A DNA stretch of 64,000 nucleotides from Sporosarcina sp. JAI121 (GCF_013408665.1 NZ_JACCCL010000001.1:284914-348913); one strand, 5' to 3'. Shown: positions 42,455-51,723, counted from the stretch's first letter. Numbers and translations are program-made. Notes: generated by a model not told the origin, from the sequence alone.

Positions 42455-42895
42455 TTGAATCAGGTTGCACTTGTTGGTCGCATCACAAAGGATCCCATTC
42501 TGAGAAGAGTATCGCAAGGAAGGGTACAGACGAGCTTTGTTCTTGCGGTAAACCGTAACTTCAAAAATCAGAAAGGAGAAGTGGAGACAGACTTCGTCCT
42601 TTGCACAATGTGGGGGAAACCGGCGGAGAATACAGCGAAACATTGTGGAAAAGGATCTCTCATCGGCATAGGCGGACGAATCCAGGCTAGGTCATACGAA
42701 CGTGCCGACAAAAGTCGAGTCTATGTAACCGAGGTGATTGGTGAAGATGTCCGGTTCATCTTAACGAAAAAACGTGCCAATGATGACCTGTACAGCGAAC
42801 ATGTAGTGAGTACGCCATCACGGGCAGCGGAAACAGGAGATGCTGAGCATTTCAATCTGCCGAATCATGAGACGGAAGGATTACCGATATTTTAA
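42455..42895 (+). CDS. ssbB: Single-stranded DNA-binding protein (SsbB-like)
   Basis: SSB protects single-stranded DNA. SsbB is the paralogue used during transformation in B. subtilis. The 146-residue protein has an OB fold (NQVALVGRITKDPILR, FVLAVNRNFKNQ, VYVTEVIGEDVRF) and a short tail ending LPIF instead of the usual DDDLPF, consistent with a minor paralogue. I chose the UUG at 42455 because AGGAGG lies 7 nt upstream and homologues start with NQV. It sits between ywpF and ywqA as in B. subtilis. No ComK box was recognised upstream. Confidence 0.9.
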   Translation: MNQVALVGRITKDPILRRVSQGRVQTSFVLAVNRNFKNQKGEVETDFVLCTMWGKPAENTAKHCGKGSLIGIGGRIQARSYERADKSRVYVTEVIGEDVRFILTKKRANDDLYSEHVVSTPSRAAETGDAEHFNLPNHETEGLPIF

Positions 42896-43051
42896 CCAGG
42901 CGAAATGATACATAATATGCCGCCGAAATATCGGAAAGAGGGAGGGGATCCGCCTGCCGGGAGTAGAATCCGGTGCCGCAACGACAATTTAACAGGGATA
43001 GTTTGTGAAAAAAAGTCCGATGCATCCGCTGAAGGCTGTGTGAGGAAATGA

Positions 43052-43168
43052 ATGCTGGACATGTCGACAGATGGGGATCTGCCCATGTCCATTAGAGTGA
43101 AGAAAAAGCTGAAGCCAGTTGCTCCAGGGATAACTTTAAGTGAAAAGTATGGGGAAATTTATCGCTGA
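43052..43168 (+). CDS. Possible 38-residue peptide gene
   Basis: A short frame starts at ATG 43052 with GAGGAAATGA just upstream and ends with TGA at 43168. The product begins MLDMSTDGDLPM and ends LSEKYGEIYR, with a basic middle (RVKKKLKP). Not recognised. Together with 42896-43051, which holds no gene, this could also be the remains of a larger gene. Confidence 0.3.
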   Translation: MLDMSTDGDLPMSIRVKKKLKPVAPGITLSEKYGEIYR

Positions 43169-43291
43169 TATTCGATGGGGATCGGATTCATACGCCATGC
43201 AATACCAACCGCTGAAGGAGTTCCGGGTACGTATACACCTGCGTTCCCGGGATTCGTACAGGCGGAAAATCAGGGAAGGGAAGTGTGGAAT

Positions 43292-43453
43292 GTGGGCACA
43301 TTAGAAAAAGACATTAAACGAATGGAAATACAAATCGAGCAATTGATAAGCATCATCGCAAATCAGAACAGTCGTCTCAATCGGATAGAAGACGTGGAAC
43401 GACAGAAAAGGCTGAAAAATATTCGTATGATTCCGCTGGCCGAACGTGGCTGA
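43292..43453 (+). CDS. Possible small coiled-coil protein (54 aa)
   Basis: The frame encodes a short, highly charged helix with heptad hydrophobics (KRMEIQIEQLISIIANQN, then SRLNRIEDVERQKRL). The GUG at 43292 has AGGGAAGGGAAG at a suitable distance. A longer in-frame start at ATG 43175 has no ribosome site. Not recognised. It lies between ssbB and the convergent ywqA. Confidence 0.35.
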   Translation: MGTLEKDIKRMEIQIEQLISIIANQNSRLNRIEDVERQKRLKNIRMIPLAERG

Positions 43454-43529
43454 TGACATTACCGTATTGGCAAATGAAAACCCCAGTGCCACTTGGGGCT
43501 CTGGGGTCCATAAGCTGGTAATTCAATTT

Positions 43530-46274
43530 TCATTGGAGGTCGAATGATAATAAATCTTCGAGTTCCGTATCGGATAAATCGCTGAGCCATTGACTTGATT
43601 GGATGAGATCGGCAGACAGTGCCGCCTTCTCAACAAGCATCTTATCAATTTTTTCCTCAATTGTTCCAAGTGTCACAAATTTATGGACATGGACGAACTT
43701 TGTCTGACCGATCCGGTATGCCCTGTCGGTTGCCTGATTTTCGACAGCTGGATTCCACCATCTGTCAGCATGTAATACATGATTCGCACCCGTCAAGTTC
43801 AATCCGGTTCCGCCCGCTTTCAACGAAAGAATGAAAATAGGGAATTCACCTTCTTGGAAAGCCTCGACAAGCCGGTCACGCTGTCCTTTTGGCATACTGC
43901 CAGTCAAAAACGGAACGTCAATTCCATGTAGTTCCGATAAACATTGGCGGATGAGTTGCCCCATGCCGATGTATTGCGTGAAGATAAGGCATTGCTCTTT
44001 ATTGCTAGCGATTTCAGCTGCCATTGACACAATCAGATCCAGTTTATTGGACCGTGACAGCATCTGTTCTGCGGGAGCATTCGGCTCTTTAAGGAACAGC
44101 GCGGGATGGTTACAAAGCTGTTTCAATCGACTGAGCATTTTTAAAATAAGCCCTTTCTTTTCAAAACCGGTAAGTGTCTGCAACTTAAATTTAGTTTCTT
44201 CAAGGAAACTTTCATACAAAGCGGCCTGTTCGGTCGTTAACGGGCAATATTCATTTTGCTCAAGTTTTTTAGGCAGATTGAGCTGTAAATCGGGATCGCT
44301 TTTTGTTCTACGAAGAAGGAAAGGACGTATTTTAGCCCGCAGTTTCCGTTTATCCGCTTCGGAATCATCACGCTCAATCGGAATGATATAGTTGTCCGTA
44401 AACTTCCGGAAACTGCCGAAATATCCTTTGTGAATAAAGTCGAAAATTGCCCATAGTTCGGATAAGCGGTTCTCGATCGGTGTGCCGGTCAATGCGATAT
44501 GGTGCTTGCCGCGGAGTTTCCGGATGACACGGGACTGCTTCGTTTGCATATTCTTGATGTTTTGCGCTTCATCGAGGGTAATACTCGCAAACTCTGTTTC
44601 AGCGAGCATTTCGCCATCCTGTGAAGCGGTGCCGTATGTCGTAAGGACGACATCGGGTTGCAACTGCTGAATGAGCTCTTTAAAGTTTTCATCCTTTGCA
44701 CGTGTAGGTCCGTAATGTGTATGGATAGTTAATGACGGTGCAAAGCGTTCGATCTCTTTCTGCCAGTTGCCGAGAACACTTGTAGGACAGACGATAAGAG
44801 ATGGTGAATCGGTATCGGTCCTGGCATGGACGTTCAGCAGATAAGTGATGAGCTGAATCGTCTTTCCAAGCCCCATGTCGTCGGCAAGACACGCACCGAA
44901 ACTGTTATCCCGCATGAAGATGAGCCAGTTATAGCCATTTTCCTGGTAAGGCCGCAGCTCGGCAAGTAAATTTTTCGAAATACCGGCTGAAGGAAGTCCT
45001 TTTTTATCAGACAGCATATCCATATAACTGCGAAGTGACTGTTGCATTGAGAAAGCGAAAAGCGGATCATCGTTCTCTTCATCCTCTTCAAGAGGGACCA
45101 GTTCTTCAGGAACATCCTGGAAAAGCAAATCTTTAACAGTCCACTCCCCGGCATCCGCTCGATCCATCAGATCACGGATTTTTCGTAACCAAAGGGGATC
45201 TATATGGAACCATTCGTCGCCGGAGCGGATGTATTCCCGATTTTCATCGACAAGTTTGCGGAAGGCATCACGGTCGATGGCATTGCCGGCAAGTGAGAAA
45301 TTCCAATCGAATGACAGTACCTCGTCTAAGCCGGTGGCGGATTTATACGATTGTACCCCGGCATTTGTACGGATCCTCAATTTTGATTCGGTCACAGATT
45401 TCAGCCATGCAGGAAGGATGACAGGGTAACCGAATGACTGAAGCAACGGCAGGTCATTCTGGATGAATGTCCGCACCTCGGGATCCGACATTGGGGTGGA
45501 CAGAAACCTTTCATCTGAAACAAATTCCACTGAGCCAATGAATGAGGTCATTTCAGATTGCTTCTTCACAATCTCATCTGCGTAAGGCTTCCATTTTGCC
45601 GGAAGTGCTTCTGCAACGGGCGCATTCGCTTTCCGCATGGAAGGTGTCCAATGGGCTCCGCGTTCACCGACAATAACCGATTCCAGAAGCCATTCAGTAT
45701 CCGTGCTGACTTCCGGCTCAGTCAGGCGGAAAGCGACATTGATTGGAATCGTTGAAACAGATTCACCAGGCCAGCCATACGTCCGCAAATGGGGAAGCAA
45801 TGACGGTAGCAGTTCAGGATTGATGGCGGACGCAGAAAGTTTACTGCTGACCGCATGGCTGATAACAGCTGCCGCCTTTTCCGAGATTCCCGCTTTGTTG
45901 CTGTCAAAACGGATGCTGGTGCCATCCACTTCCGCATAATTCCATAAATCGGGATCGGTCCAAGCTTTGGCAGCCTGGCGAATGGAAGTAAGCTGCGAAT
46001 CATCCGCAGCGGTAAGTCCTTCAAAAGTGACATAGGGATGTACAACGGAAAAAACTTGTAAAAGCTGGTCCGCATGCAAATAAGCGACTTCAGCGTCTGT
46101 AGCTGCATTAAGTCCATACAGGGCGCGTTCATTGTTAAAGAACAGGAAGGAAACAAGTTCATCCGGTTCGACTTTCCACCCAGTGCCGTCCATTGCGGCA
46201 ATAGAATATAGTCCGTCTTCCATCAAGCGGATGCTCATGCGGAAAAGGCGGTTCAATGTAAATGTTCCGGTCAT
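43530..46274 (-). CDS. ywqA: SNF2-family helicase (YwqA-like)
   Basis: This is a Swi2/Snf2 DNA translocase of bacterial type. The 914-residue protein has an N-terminal SNF2-associated region (about residues 1-430) and a helicase core: Walker A DDMGLGKTIQL, DEAQ box TLDEAQNIKN, motif III LTGTPIENR, and the C-terminal lobe with LKAGGTGLNLTGAN and QATDRAYRIGQ. Its start overlaps the stop codon of the upstream SWIM gene by 4 nt (ATGA). Bacterial SNF2 proteins paired with SWIM zinc-finger proteins are often linked to DNA repair or defence, but the role of ywqA is unknown. Confidence 0.93.
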   Translation of the reverse strand: MTGTFTLNRLFRMSIRLMEDGLYSIAAMDGTGWKVEPDELVSFLFFNNERALYGLNAATDAEVAYLHADQLLQVFSVVHPYVTFEGLTAADDSQLTSIRQAAKAWTDPDLWNYAEVDGTSIRFDSNKAGISEKAAAVISHAVSSKLSASAINPELLPSLLPHLRTYGWPGESVSTIPINVAFRLTEPEVSTDTEWLLESVIVGERGAHWTPSMRKANAPVAEALPAKWKPYADEIVKKQSEMTSFIGSVEFVSDERFLSTPMSDPEVRTFIQNDLPLLQSFGYPVILPAWLKSVTESKLRIRTNAGVQSYKSATGLDEVLSFDWNFSLAGNAIDRDAFRKLVDENREYIRSGDEWFHIDPLWLRKIRDLMDRADAGEWTVKDLLFQDVPEELVPLEEDEENDDPLFAFSMQQSLRSYMDMLSDKKGLPSAGISKNLLAELRPYQENGYNWLIFMRDNSFGACLADDMGLGKTIQLITYLLNVHARTDTDSPSLIVCPTSVLGNWQKEIERFAPSLTIHTHYGPTRAKDENFKELIQQLQPDVVLTTYGTASQDGEMLAETEFASITLDEAQNIKNMQTKQSRVIRKLRGKHHIALTGTPIENRLSELWAIFDFIHKGYFGSFRKFTDNYIIPIERDDSEADKRKLRAKIRPFLLRRTKSDPDLQLNLPKKLEQNEYCPLTTEQAALYESFLEETKFKLQTLTGFEKKGLILKMLSRLKQLCNHPALFLKEPNAPAEQMLSRSNKLDLIVSMAAEIASNKEQCLIFTQYIGMGQLIRQCLSELHGIDVPFLTGSMPKGQRDRLVEAFQEGEFPIFILSLKAGGTGLNLTGANHVLHADRWWNPAVENQATDRAYRIGQTKFVHVHKFVTLGTIEEKIDKMLVEKAALSADLIQSSQWLSDLSDTELEDLLSFDLQ

Positions 46275-47851
46275 AAGTTCAAATTCCCTTTCTCCATTTC
46301 TTCCATCAATGCGCGAAGTCTGCGGTTTTTTTCACGCACTGTATCAATGTATTGATTCCAGAAGTCGATCTTTCCACTTTTCTTCGAACCCGCTTTCATT
46401 TGTTTAAACAGTTTGACGGCCCGCCGATAACTATGCCGGTTCTTTTCTTTGATGAAATTCATGGCAAACGTATGCAAGAGAGGCAAGACGGCCGACGGAT
46501 CTGATGTCAGTGCCACTTTCAAACCGCCCGCTTCGGCACCATCATAAGAAACGCCATATCTGTGCATCAGGGCTGCCCATTCGGCAAAACGTTCACGTTC
46601 AACGAGAAAATCCGCATAAACGTCGACACCCGGTTCGCCATATTGTGCAAACATACTTTCACGCAATTCCTCCGAAAAATCGGCCGCTTCGAATAAACCG
46701 TCAATGTTACGGACGAACTGAGGGCGGGTTGCCAGAGGGACCGATTCGCTTACGTAATCGCCGATGAACGGCAACAATGCATGCATAATAACGGCAAGCG
46801 CATCCGTTTCTTCATTGCTTTCCGCAAGCTGTGCAAGCGGTAACCATGTCATGATGTTTTCAGCCGACACATGGTCGACGAGTTTCGTCAATGCATCATG
46901 CTCGCCATGCATCAAGTGGAAAAATGCGATAAAGATCCGGGCTTCCTCTGAATCCTCATCCATAAGAATTGCCAGCTCGGCGTCACGGGCCGCTTTGAAA
47001 GGAAAGAGATGCTGCCAAAATAGGCGGTAGACATGGAACCTTTCTTGGAAAAGTCCCGAATTACCAAGCGCGAAAGAACGGACAAGATCCTTCACACGCT
47101 CGTGGAAAGCGTCCGCTTCAAATAGTTTCGGTTTTGCTCCGATTGCAGTTACGCTATCATTCAATTTTCCAAGCTGTTCTGACAGCCAGTTTTGCACATA
47201 CCATTTTCCGTAAAAGAACGAAGTCGGTTCACCACCAAGATGCCCTTTTACATAAGGCCAACCAGCATCTAGTACATGTAACCGATAATAAAGTTCAAAT
47301 AGTGGTTTCCATTCGTATTCAAAAGGAATAAGCGAAGTCGCTCTTTGATCGATCAGGGATGTTTCATGGATGAATACGCCGGGATTTTCGGACAACCCAA
47401 TTTTTCGGAGCGGTTGGGTCAGGCGTTTCAAAACATCGATCCATGCATCGGGAGTACGTTCCGATATGGATAGCACCATCTGTTGTGATTCCGTGCTGCG
47501 CCACTCATGTAGCCAATCGGTAAGGGAATGATGTTGTGAATAAAGGTGGAATACTACGGCGATCCGGTGTGAACACCAGCCGGAGTGTCTGCACGTACAG
47601 CTTGTTTCCATGTGTTTGAAAGAAATGCGGACACGTTCGGTTTCCACGCCAAGGAGCCCGGCGACAACTGTACTTTCGGAGGTGTCGTACGTATAGGAGT
47701 TTGTTGCACCGTTTCTGATGAGTGCCACGGCACGTCTGACCTCTAGGGCATCGGCTTCTATCCCCGGCCCAAGTGTGTTTTTGATGGCATTCATTAATTC
47801 ATCTATTTCATTTTCGTGCAAGTAGGATACACGTTCGACAGTTATGTTCAT
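46271..47851 (-). CDS. ywqB: SWIM zinc-finger protein (YwqB-like)
   Basis: The 526-residue protein carries a SWIM zinc finger near the N-terminus, CTCRHSGWCSH (CxC...CxH), thought to bind DNA or protein. The rest is helical without a recognised catalytic motif and ends KNRRLRALMEEMEKG. I chose the ATG at 47851 because AGGGAGTGGTCC lies just upstream on the minus strand; the longer frame to 47875 has no signal. It is cotranscribed and translationally coupled with the SNF2 helicase, suggesting one complex (inference). Confidence 0.88.
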   Translation of the reverse strand: MNITVERVSYLHENEIDELMNAIKNTLGPGIEADALEVRRAVALIRNGATNSYTYDTSESTVVAGLLGVETERVRISFKHMETSCTCRHSGWCSHRIAVVFHLYSQHHSLTDWLHEWRSTESQQMVLSISERTPDAWIDVLKRLTQPLRKIGLSENPGVFIHETSLIDQRATSLIPFEYEWKPLFELYYRLHVLDAGWPYVKGHLGGEPTSFFYGKWYVQNWLSEQLGKLNDSVTAIGAKPKLFEADAFHERVKDLVRSFALGNSGLFQERFHVYRLFWQHLFPFKAARDAELAILMDEDSEEARIFIAFFHLMHGEHDALTKLVDHVSAENIMTWLPLAQLAESNEETDALAVIMHALLPFIGDYVSESVPLATRPQFVRNIDGLFEAADFSEELRESMFAQYGEPGVDVYADFLVERERFAEWAALMHRYGVSYDGAEAGGLKVALTSDPSAVLPLLHTFAMNFIKEKNRHSYRRAVKLFKQMKAGSKKSGKIDFWNQYIDTVREKNRRLRALMEEMEKGNLNL

Positions 47852-48107
47852 CGGACCACTCCCTAAGAAAAGCATTCCTTCTATTATAGCGCTTTTCTGC
47901 AGTGAGCGGAAATGATGTTATTCAATATCGAGGTCTTTTGTATGTTTATTTATTATGGTAGGGATTAATTTGTTGGGATAAAGGGAATTCGACGGTCTTT
48001 TCCAGTTGCGTCACCTTGGAATCCATTACTGATTTTAATGGCGTTTCAAGAAAAACTTACAGGAAGTATTTAACATAAATTGGTTTTTGAGTGGCATGAG
48101 AGACATA

Positions 48108-48136
48108 TTGACAATATAATAGAACTATTATACTAT
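48108..48136 (+). promoter_or_regulatory. Strong sigma-A promoter with three ATAGTT repeats downstream
   Basis: Perfect TTGACA (48108-48113), a 17-nt spacer and TACTAT (48131-48136). Three direct ATAGTT repeats at 48143, 48151 and 48159, exactly 8 bp apart, lie just after it and could be an operator. Confidence 0.75.
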
Positions 48137-48194
48137 ATTGGAATAGTTGCATAGTTATATAGTTACTATTATCACAGAGAGTAGGGGTGGGGCA

Positions 48195-48551
48195 TTGGAA
48201 AAGCTTGTTCTGTACATACCTGATTTGGAATTTCAATTTTATCGGAAGAAGGGATTTCAAGAGAGTATTACACAATTATCTTGCGGGGTGTCGAATACAA
48301 CCAGCAGTGTCATCTACGCATCCGATGAGCGTAAATTGTATTTTCGTTCGGTGGCTTTTGGAACGATGAAATTCCATTTGGTGTTGCTCGATTTCAAGTA
48401 CAATACCATGACGTTTTTGAGTAGAACGGATGTACCTGGGGACATTAATCAGGGAGTCCATGAATTGCTGTCCTCGCTACAATTTAATTTTCAACCCCAA
48501 AAAATGTCTTTCGTCATGGAAAGACCCGAAAATAAAAATTACACCAAGTAG
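48195..48551 (+). CDS. Hypothetical protein (118 aa)
   Basis: Not recognised. The soluble, mixed alpha/beta protein begins EKLVLYIPDLEFQFYRKKG and includes SVAFGTMKFHLVLLDFKYNTMTFL, suggesting a small beta-sheet domain. Start UUG 48195 follows GTAGGGGTGGGGCA. A strong promoter with repeated ATAGTT motifs lies 60-90 nt upstream, so the gene is probably expressed and regulated. The following gene encodes an IDEAL-domain protein; the two may be functionally related, but there is a separate promoter-like region between them. Confidence 0.65.
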   Translation: MEKLVLYIPDLEFQFYRKKGFQESITQLSCGVSNTTSSVIYASDERKLYFRSVAFGTMKFHLVLLDFKYNTMTFLSRTDVPGDINQGVHELLSSLQFNFQPQKMSFVMERPENKNYTK

Positions 48552-48668
48552 CGGCATACATAGACGGCTAATATAATAGACTAATAAACAAACAAAACAT
48601 TCACAAAACCTCCACAGATGTGATAAACTAATAGTAATCAGAATATTCAATAACTGGAGGGGGAAAAG

Positions 48669-49118
48669 ATGCTATCAGTACAAAGAATGACACCCTTTTT
48701 TACAACGCAAGAAGATTTCCGTCTTCGATTAGTGTTTGCTTACCAATATTTCTCCATCATTAAAGGAGGTGACGTATTTCAGTTCATTCCATCTGAAGGA
48801 AAAGAAATCGTTGTTAATATGAAAAGTCTACAAGTTGAAAACTTAGGAGAAGTATTTGTTTTTCAACGGGGTAACCGGTTTATTCGACTACCACTCTACC
48901 AGTTGCTCCTTATCTCGGATCTCCATATGCACTTGACGATTATACTGGAAGGGAAGATGGGTATCGAAATGCAGGAGGCGACACCGGAAGTTGTCTTGCT
49001 AGAGGCCGCGAGTATCATCGAGCAGTTGGAAACCGACAATAGAATGCGCATGATTGATTTTGCGCTTGAGACTGAGAATATAAAGATGTTCAATGAATTG
49101 ACGGAGGGACTGCGGTAG
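48669..49118 (+). CDS. IDEAL-domain protein (149 aa)
   Basis: The protein has a short N-terminal region, a central beta-rich part (GEVFVFQRGNRFIRLPLYQL) and a C-terminal IDEAL-type motif, IDFALETENIKMFNELTEGL, the short helical module found in several Bacillales proteins such as YpiB. The biochemical role of the domain is not well understood. Start ATG 48669 follows CTGGAGGGGGAAAAG. A terminator follows. Not a known orthologue that I can name. Confidence 0.7.
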   Translation: MLSVQRMTPFFTTQEDFRLRLVFAYQYFSIIKGGDVFQFIPSEGKEIVVNMKSLQVENLGEVFVFQRGNRFIRLPLYQLLLISDLHMHLTIILEGKMGIEMQEATPEVVLLEAASIIEQLETDNRMRMIDFALETENIKMFNELTEGLR

Positions 49119-49141
49119 ATTTGAATAATGAAACTTGAAGA

Positions 49142-49181
49142 ACACCTGTCGTTAGCTGTTAACGGGAGGTGTATTTTTATT
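49142..49181 (+). terminator. Terminator after the IDEAL-domain gene
   Basis: ACACCT-CGTTA pairs with TAACG-AGGTGT, with a 2-nt internal loop, followed by ATTTTTATT. Confidence 0.75.
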
Positions 49182-49193
49182 GCCGAATTCCGG

Positions 49194-49445
49194 TTACTCG
49201 AATGAATATCCCATGGCAAAACGGTCTGTTATTTTTGTTTGCCATGCGTGGAAGACGCCATCCCCCTCATTGCGCTTGCAGCTTGTGAAGACGTAACGGG
49301 CGGATTTGAAACCCGACCTGAAAAACTTGCCGGCCACATACAGACTTTCCCCCTTATTCACAAAATCCGCCCTATTGTCGATTTCCCGGGAAATAACCAG
49401 ATTTTCATTTCCGAGTAAACTTCCCCATTGTAGAAAAAAGGACAA
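49194..49445 (-). CDS. Possible hypothetical protein or gene remnant (83 aa)
   Basis: This is the only substantial frame in the roughly 450-nt gap between two transcription units. It starts at UUG 49445, weakly preceded by AAAGGCGGG, and ends KITDRFAMGYSFE. The sequence looks protein-like (mixed, not low-complexity) but matches nothing I know. A decayed gene end is equally possible. Confidence 0.3.
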   Translation of the reverse strand: MSFFLQWGSLLGNENLVISREIDNRADFVNKGESLYVAGKFFRSGFKSARYVFTSCKRNEGDGVFHAWQTKITDRFAMGYSFE

Positions 49446-49626
49446 ATAGCCCGCCTTTTAAGCAGATATTTATATATATATCACTCACTGTCGTGTAAAA
49501 TAGGATATATAAACCTATCTATTAATCCTGAAACATTGCAAATCTCTCAAATTTTGCTAAAGTGATTATAGTAGTATTGGTGACTTTAACAAATTCAGCC
49601 ATAGTTAGCAGAAGGGGATTACCGCA

Positions 49627-50322
49627 ATGTTTTTTGACTATAAGTTTTGGCAATTCTTGACGAATCCGTCTAAATTGGCGGACCAACTTCAAACGTCTTC
49701 GATGCACGGTTTCAAAAAGCGTATCCTATGTGTATTCCTTGTCGGTGTTCTTTTATTCGCCCTCCGTGATATATGGGGGATGAATACAGAATCCGTCACT
49801 TCACTTCTTTCGACGATGACAACTACGGATTACACAATAGCCCGGTATGTGTCATTGGTGGGGGCAATCGTATGGTCATTCATTTATATGGCATTTCATT
49901 TCTTCGGATTTGCATACATAGTTAGTCGATTAACAACGATTCCATTTAAAAAATTATTTCCATTGCAGCTGCTTGTGATAGGAGTTCTTTTGATTGAAAA
50001 GGCGGTCGTCTTCCTCGTGTTTGCCATGAAGGGGGCAGCAACCAGCGTGTCGTTCCTCTCTCTCGGACCGCTCGCCGCAACTTTTCTTGATAATTGGTAT
50101 GCCATCCTATTCCTCAATCAGCTGACAGTGACAACTGCATTCATTATTGTTTTGCAATATCAATTCATCCGAACGTATACAGGAAATATCGAGCGAAAAG
50201 GGTTTATCTGGCTGTTGATCGGAATTCATGTCGCAATGGCACTCATTGTAGCGGCAGTCGGTTTCATTCCATTGGAAAGCTTGTTCCATTCCTTGATAGA
50301 AGGGGGTGCCGGCAATGAGTAA
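49627..50322 (+). CDS. Yip1/YknW-like membrane protein
   Basis: The 231-residue protein has about six hydrophobic segments and starts FDYKFWQFLTNPSKLADQL, an amphipathic helix seen in Yip1-type bacterial proteins. In B. subtilis, YknW (Yip1 family) works with YknX (HlyD-type adaptor) and the ABC transporter YknYZ, which protects against the SdpC toxin. Here the next gene is a YknX-like adaptor overlapping by 8 nt, but no ABC genes follow. Start ATG 49627 follows AGAAGGGGATTACCGCA. Family assignment is by topology and context, so moderate. Confidence 0.6.
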   Translation: MFFDYKFWQFLTNPSKLADQLQTSSMHGFKKRILCVFLVGVLLFALRDIWGMNTESVTSLLSTMTTTDYTIARYVSLVGAIVWSFIYMAFHFFGFAYIVSRLTTIPFKKLFPLQLLVIGVLLIEKAVVFLVFAMKGAATSVSFLSLGPLAATFLDNWYAILFLNQLTVTTAFIIVLQYQFIRTYTGNIERKGFIWLLIGIHVAMALIVAAVGFIPLESLFHSLIEGGAGNE

Positions 50323-51613
50323 AGTGAAGACTATCGCAGTTTCCATCGCAATCAGCTCATTCCTTGCGGGAAATCTCTATTTGCTTTTCTCCGATAAAAG
50401 CGTCATCACGAAATCTGTTTATGTCGAACGATATGAGCGAGCGACAAACAGTAATCATCAAGAAAAACTTGCGAAAGAAGGATTCATCGCACCCGAGGAA
50501 ATCTATACAGTCTATGTCGGCAATGAGGACACAGTTGATTCATGGCATGTAAAAGAAGGGGATTTCGTAACAGTTGGAGATGAAATTGCCACATTGCAAA
50601 CAGAGCGTGCAGAAGGTCAGCGCGCGGTCTGGGAAGCGGAGCGTGATGCGCTTCGACAACAGGATTCAGCTGTGCGGAGCATGATTTCCAATCTCGAATC
50701 CGAACGCAGGAATGCGGAGTCCGATAGTTCTTCAAATGTAAATCGGAAAGACAATGTCTCGGAAAACAAGGAAGACACGAAAGTGGAAGTCGGCTTGAAT
50801 GTGGATGTCCAGGTGGATGTGAAACAGGATGGGTCTTTTGCACAGGCGATTGCGGCGGCTGAACAGGATCTGGCGGAAATCGAACGCCAGCAAGCAGTTG
50901 TCGATGCGCAACTGTCGCAAGACTCTGCGAGACCATCACTTATCAGTCCCGTTGACGGTGTCGTTTCCAAAGTGACCCGTTCCGGTTCTATACTTGCGGT
51001 GGATATTTTCAGCTCACAAAAAGTGGTTGTCACATATGCGAAAAATGAAGAATGGCAGCAGATTGAAAACGGGGACACAGTTCTGATCCAGGGGAACGGC
51101 TTCGAAAATGCGGCGGAAGGAACAGTGCTATCGGTTTCCGAAGCGCCAGCCACAGATAATGAGTGGCTTAGCGCCTACAAAGCGCTTGACGACACGAAAG
51201 TGAAAAACCCGCTCAGTTATTACGAAGTTCGCATCTTGACTGATGCATCGGTGGAAGCGGTGCCTTTCGGAGCGAATGTCAACGCAGTCGTCATCGTCAA
51301 TGAAGCACTGGAAGCCATGACAGTGAACGAAAAATGGCTGCATGATTTCTACAAGGAATCAGCTTATGTTTGGGTGATCGACGATTCAGGGCGTGCCACA
51401 AAAGTGGATGTTACTATACCATTTACATGGAAAACGCGTGCAATCGTGGCAGATGGTCTGCAACTTGGTGATGTCGTATTCCATGAACCTTCGCTTAAGA
51501 CGGATGAATACGCACCTAAGGTATTCCTACCACTCCCTTCTGATTTACCGTCAAAAGCACAATGGCGTGCATTCGGTTGGAAAAATTATTTGAAATATAT
51601 CTTAATACAGTAA
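50315..51613 (+). CDS. Membrane-fusion (HlyD-like) adaptor protein
   Basis: The 432-residue periplasmic-adaptor-like protein has an N-terminal membrane segment (about residues 7-27), a biotinyl-lipoyl region split around a coiled coil (VKEGDFVTVGDEIATL before, LISPVDGVVSKVTRSGSI after), and beta-barrel domains. The coiled coil includes an unusual acidic VEVGLNVDVQVDVKQD stretch. Start ATG 50315 follows AAGGGGGTGCCGGCA and overlaps the upstream membrane gene. Such adaptors normally serve an ABC or other exporter, none of which is adjacent, so it may work with an unlinked transporter. Confidence 0.75.
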   Translation: MSKVKTIAVSIAISSFLAGNLYLLFSDKSVITKSVYVERYERATNSNHQEKLAKEGFIAPEEIYTVYVGNEDTVDSWHVKEGDFVTVGDEIATLQTERAEGQRAVWEAERDALRQQDSAVRSMISNLESERRNAESDSSSNVNRKDNVSENKEDTKVEVGLNVDVQVDVKQDGSFAQAIAAAEQDLAEIERQQAVVDAQLSQDSARPSLISPVDGVVSKVTRSGSILAVDIFSSQKVVVTYAKNEEWQQIENGDTVLIQGNGFENAAEGTVLSVSEAPATDNEWLSAYKALDDTKVKNPLSYYEVRILTDASVEAVPFGANVNAVVIVNEALEAMTVNEKWLHDFYKESAYVWVIDDSGRATKVDVTIPFTWKTRAIVADGLQLGDVVFHEPSLKTDEYAPKVFLPLPSDLPSKAQWRAFGWKNYLKYILIQ

Positions 51614-51620
51614 AACGAGA

Positions 51621-51643
51621 ACCTCGCATTTGCGGGGTTTTTC
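51621..51643 (+). terminator. Terminator after the adaptor gene
   Basis: ACCTCGC pairs with GCGGGGT (one G-U) around ATTT, followed by TTTTTCTTT. Confidence 0.75.
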
Positions 51644-51698
51644 TTTGATTTAAAGGCTATATCTTATGAAACTGTCATGTGGCTGTTTAAATTTAAAT

Positions 51699-51723
51699 GT
51701 TTCATAACTTGGAGACGGGGTAT
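51699..51723 (+). promoter_or_regulatory. Sigma-B promoter of the stress gene
   Basis: GTTTCA (51699-51704), a 13-nt spacer and GGGTAT (51718-51723) match the general stress sigma-B consensus GTTTAA-N13-GGGWAW. It lies about 55 nt upstream of a general-stress-protein gene. Confidence 0.75.

Noticed and set aside
43475..43510. Terminator between the small coiled-coil frame and ywqA
   Set aside because: ACCCCAG/CTGGGGT can pair, but there is no T-run on either strand and the inner part is not complementary, so it was not listed.
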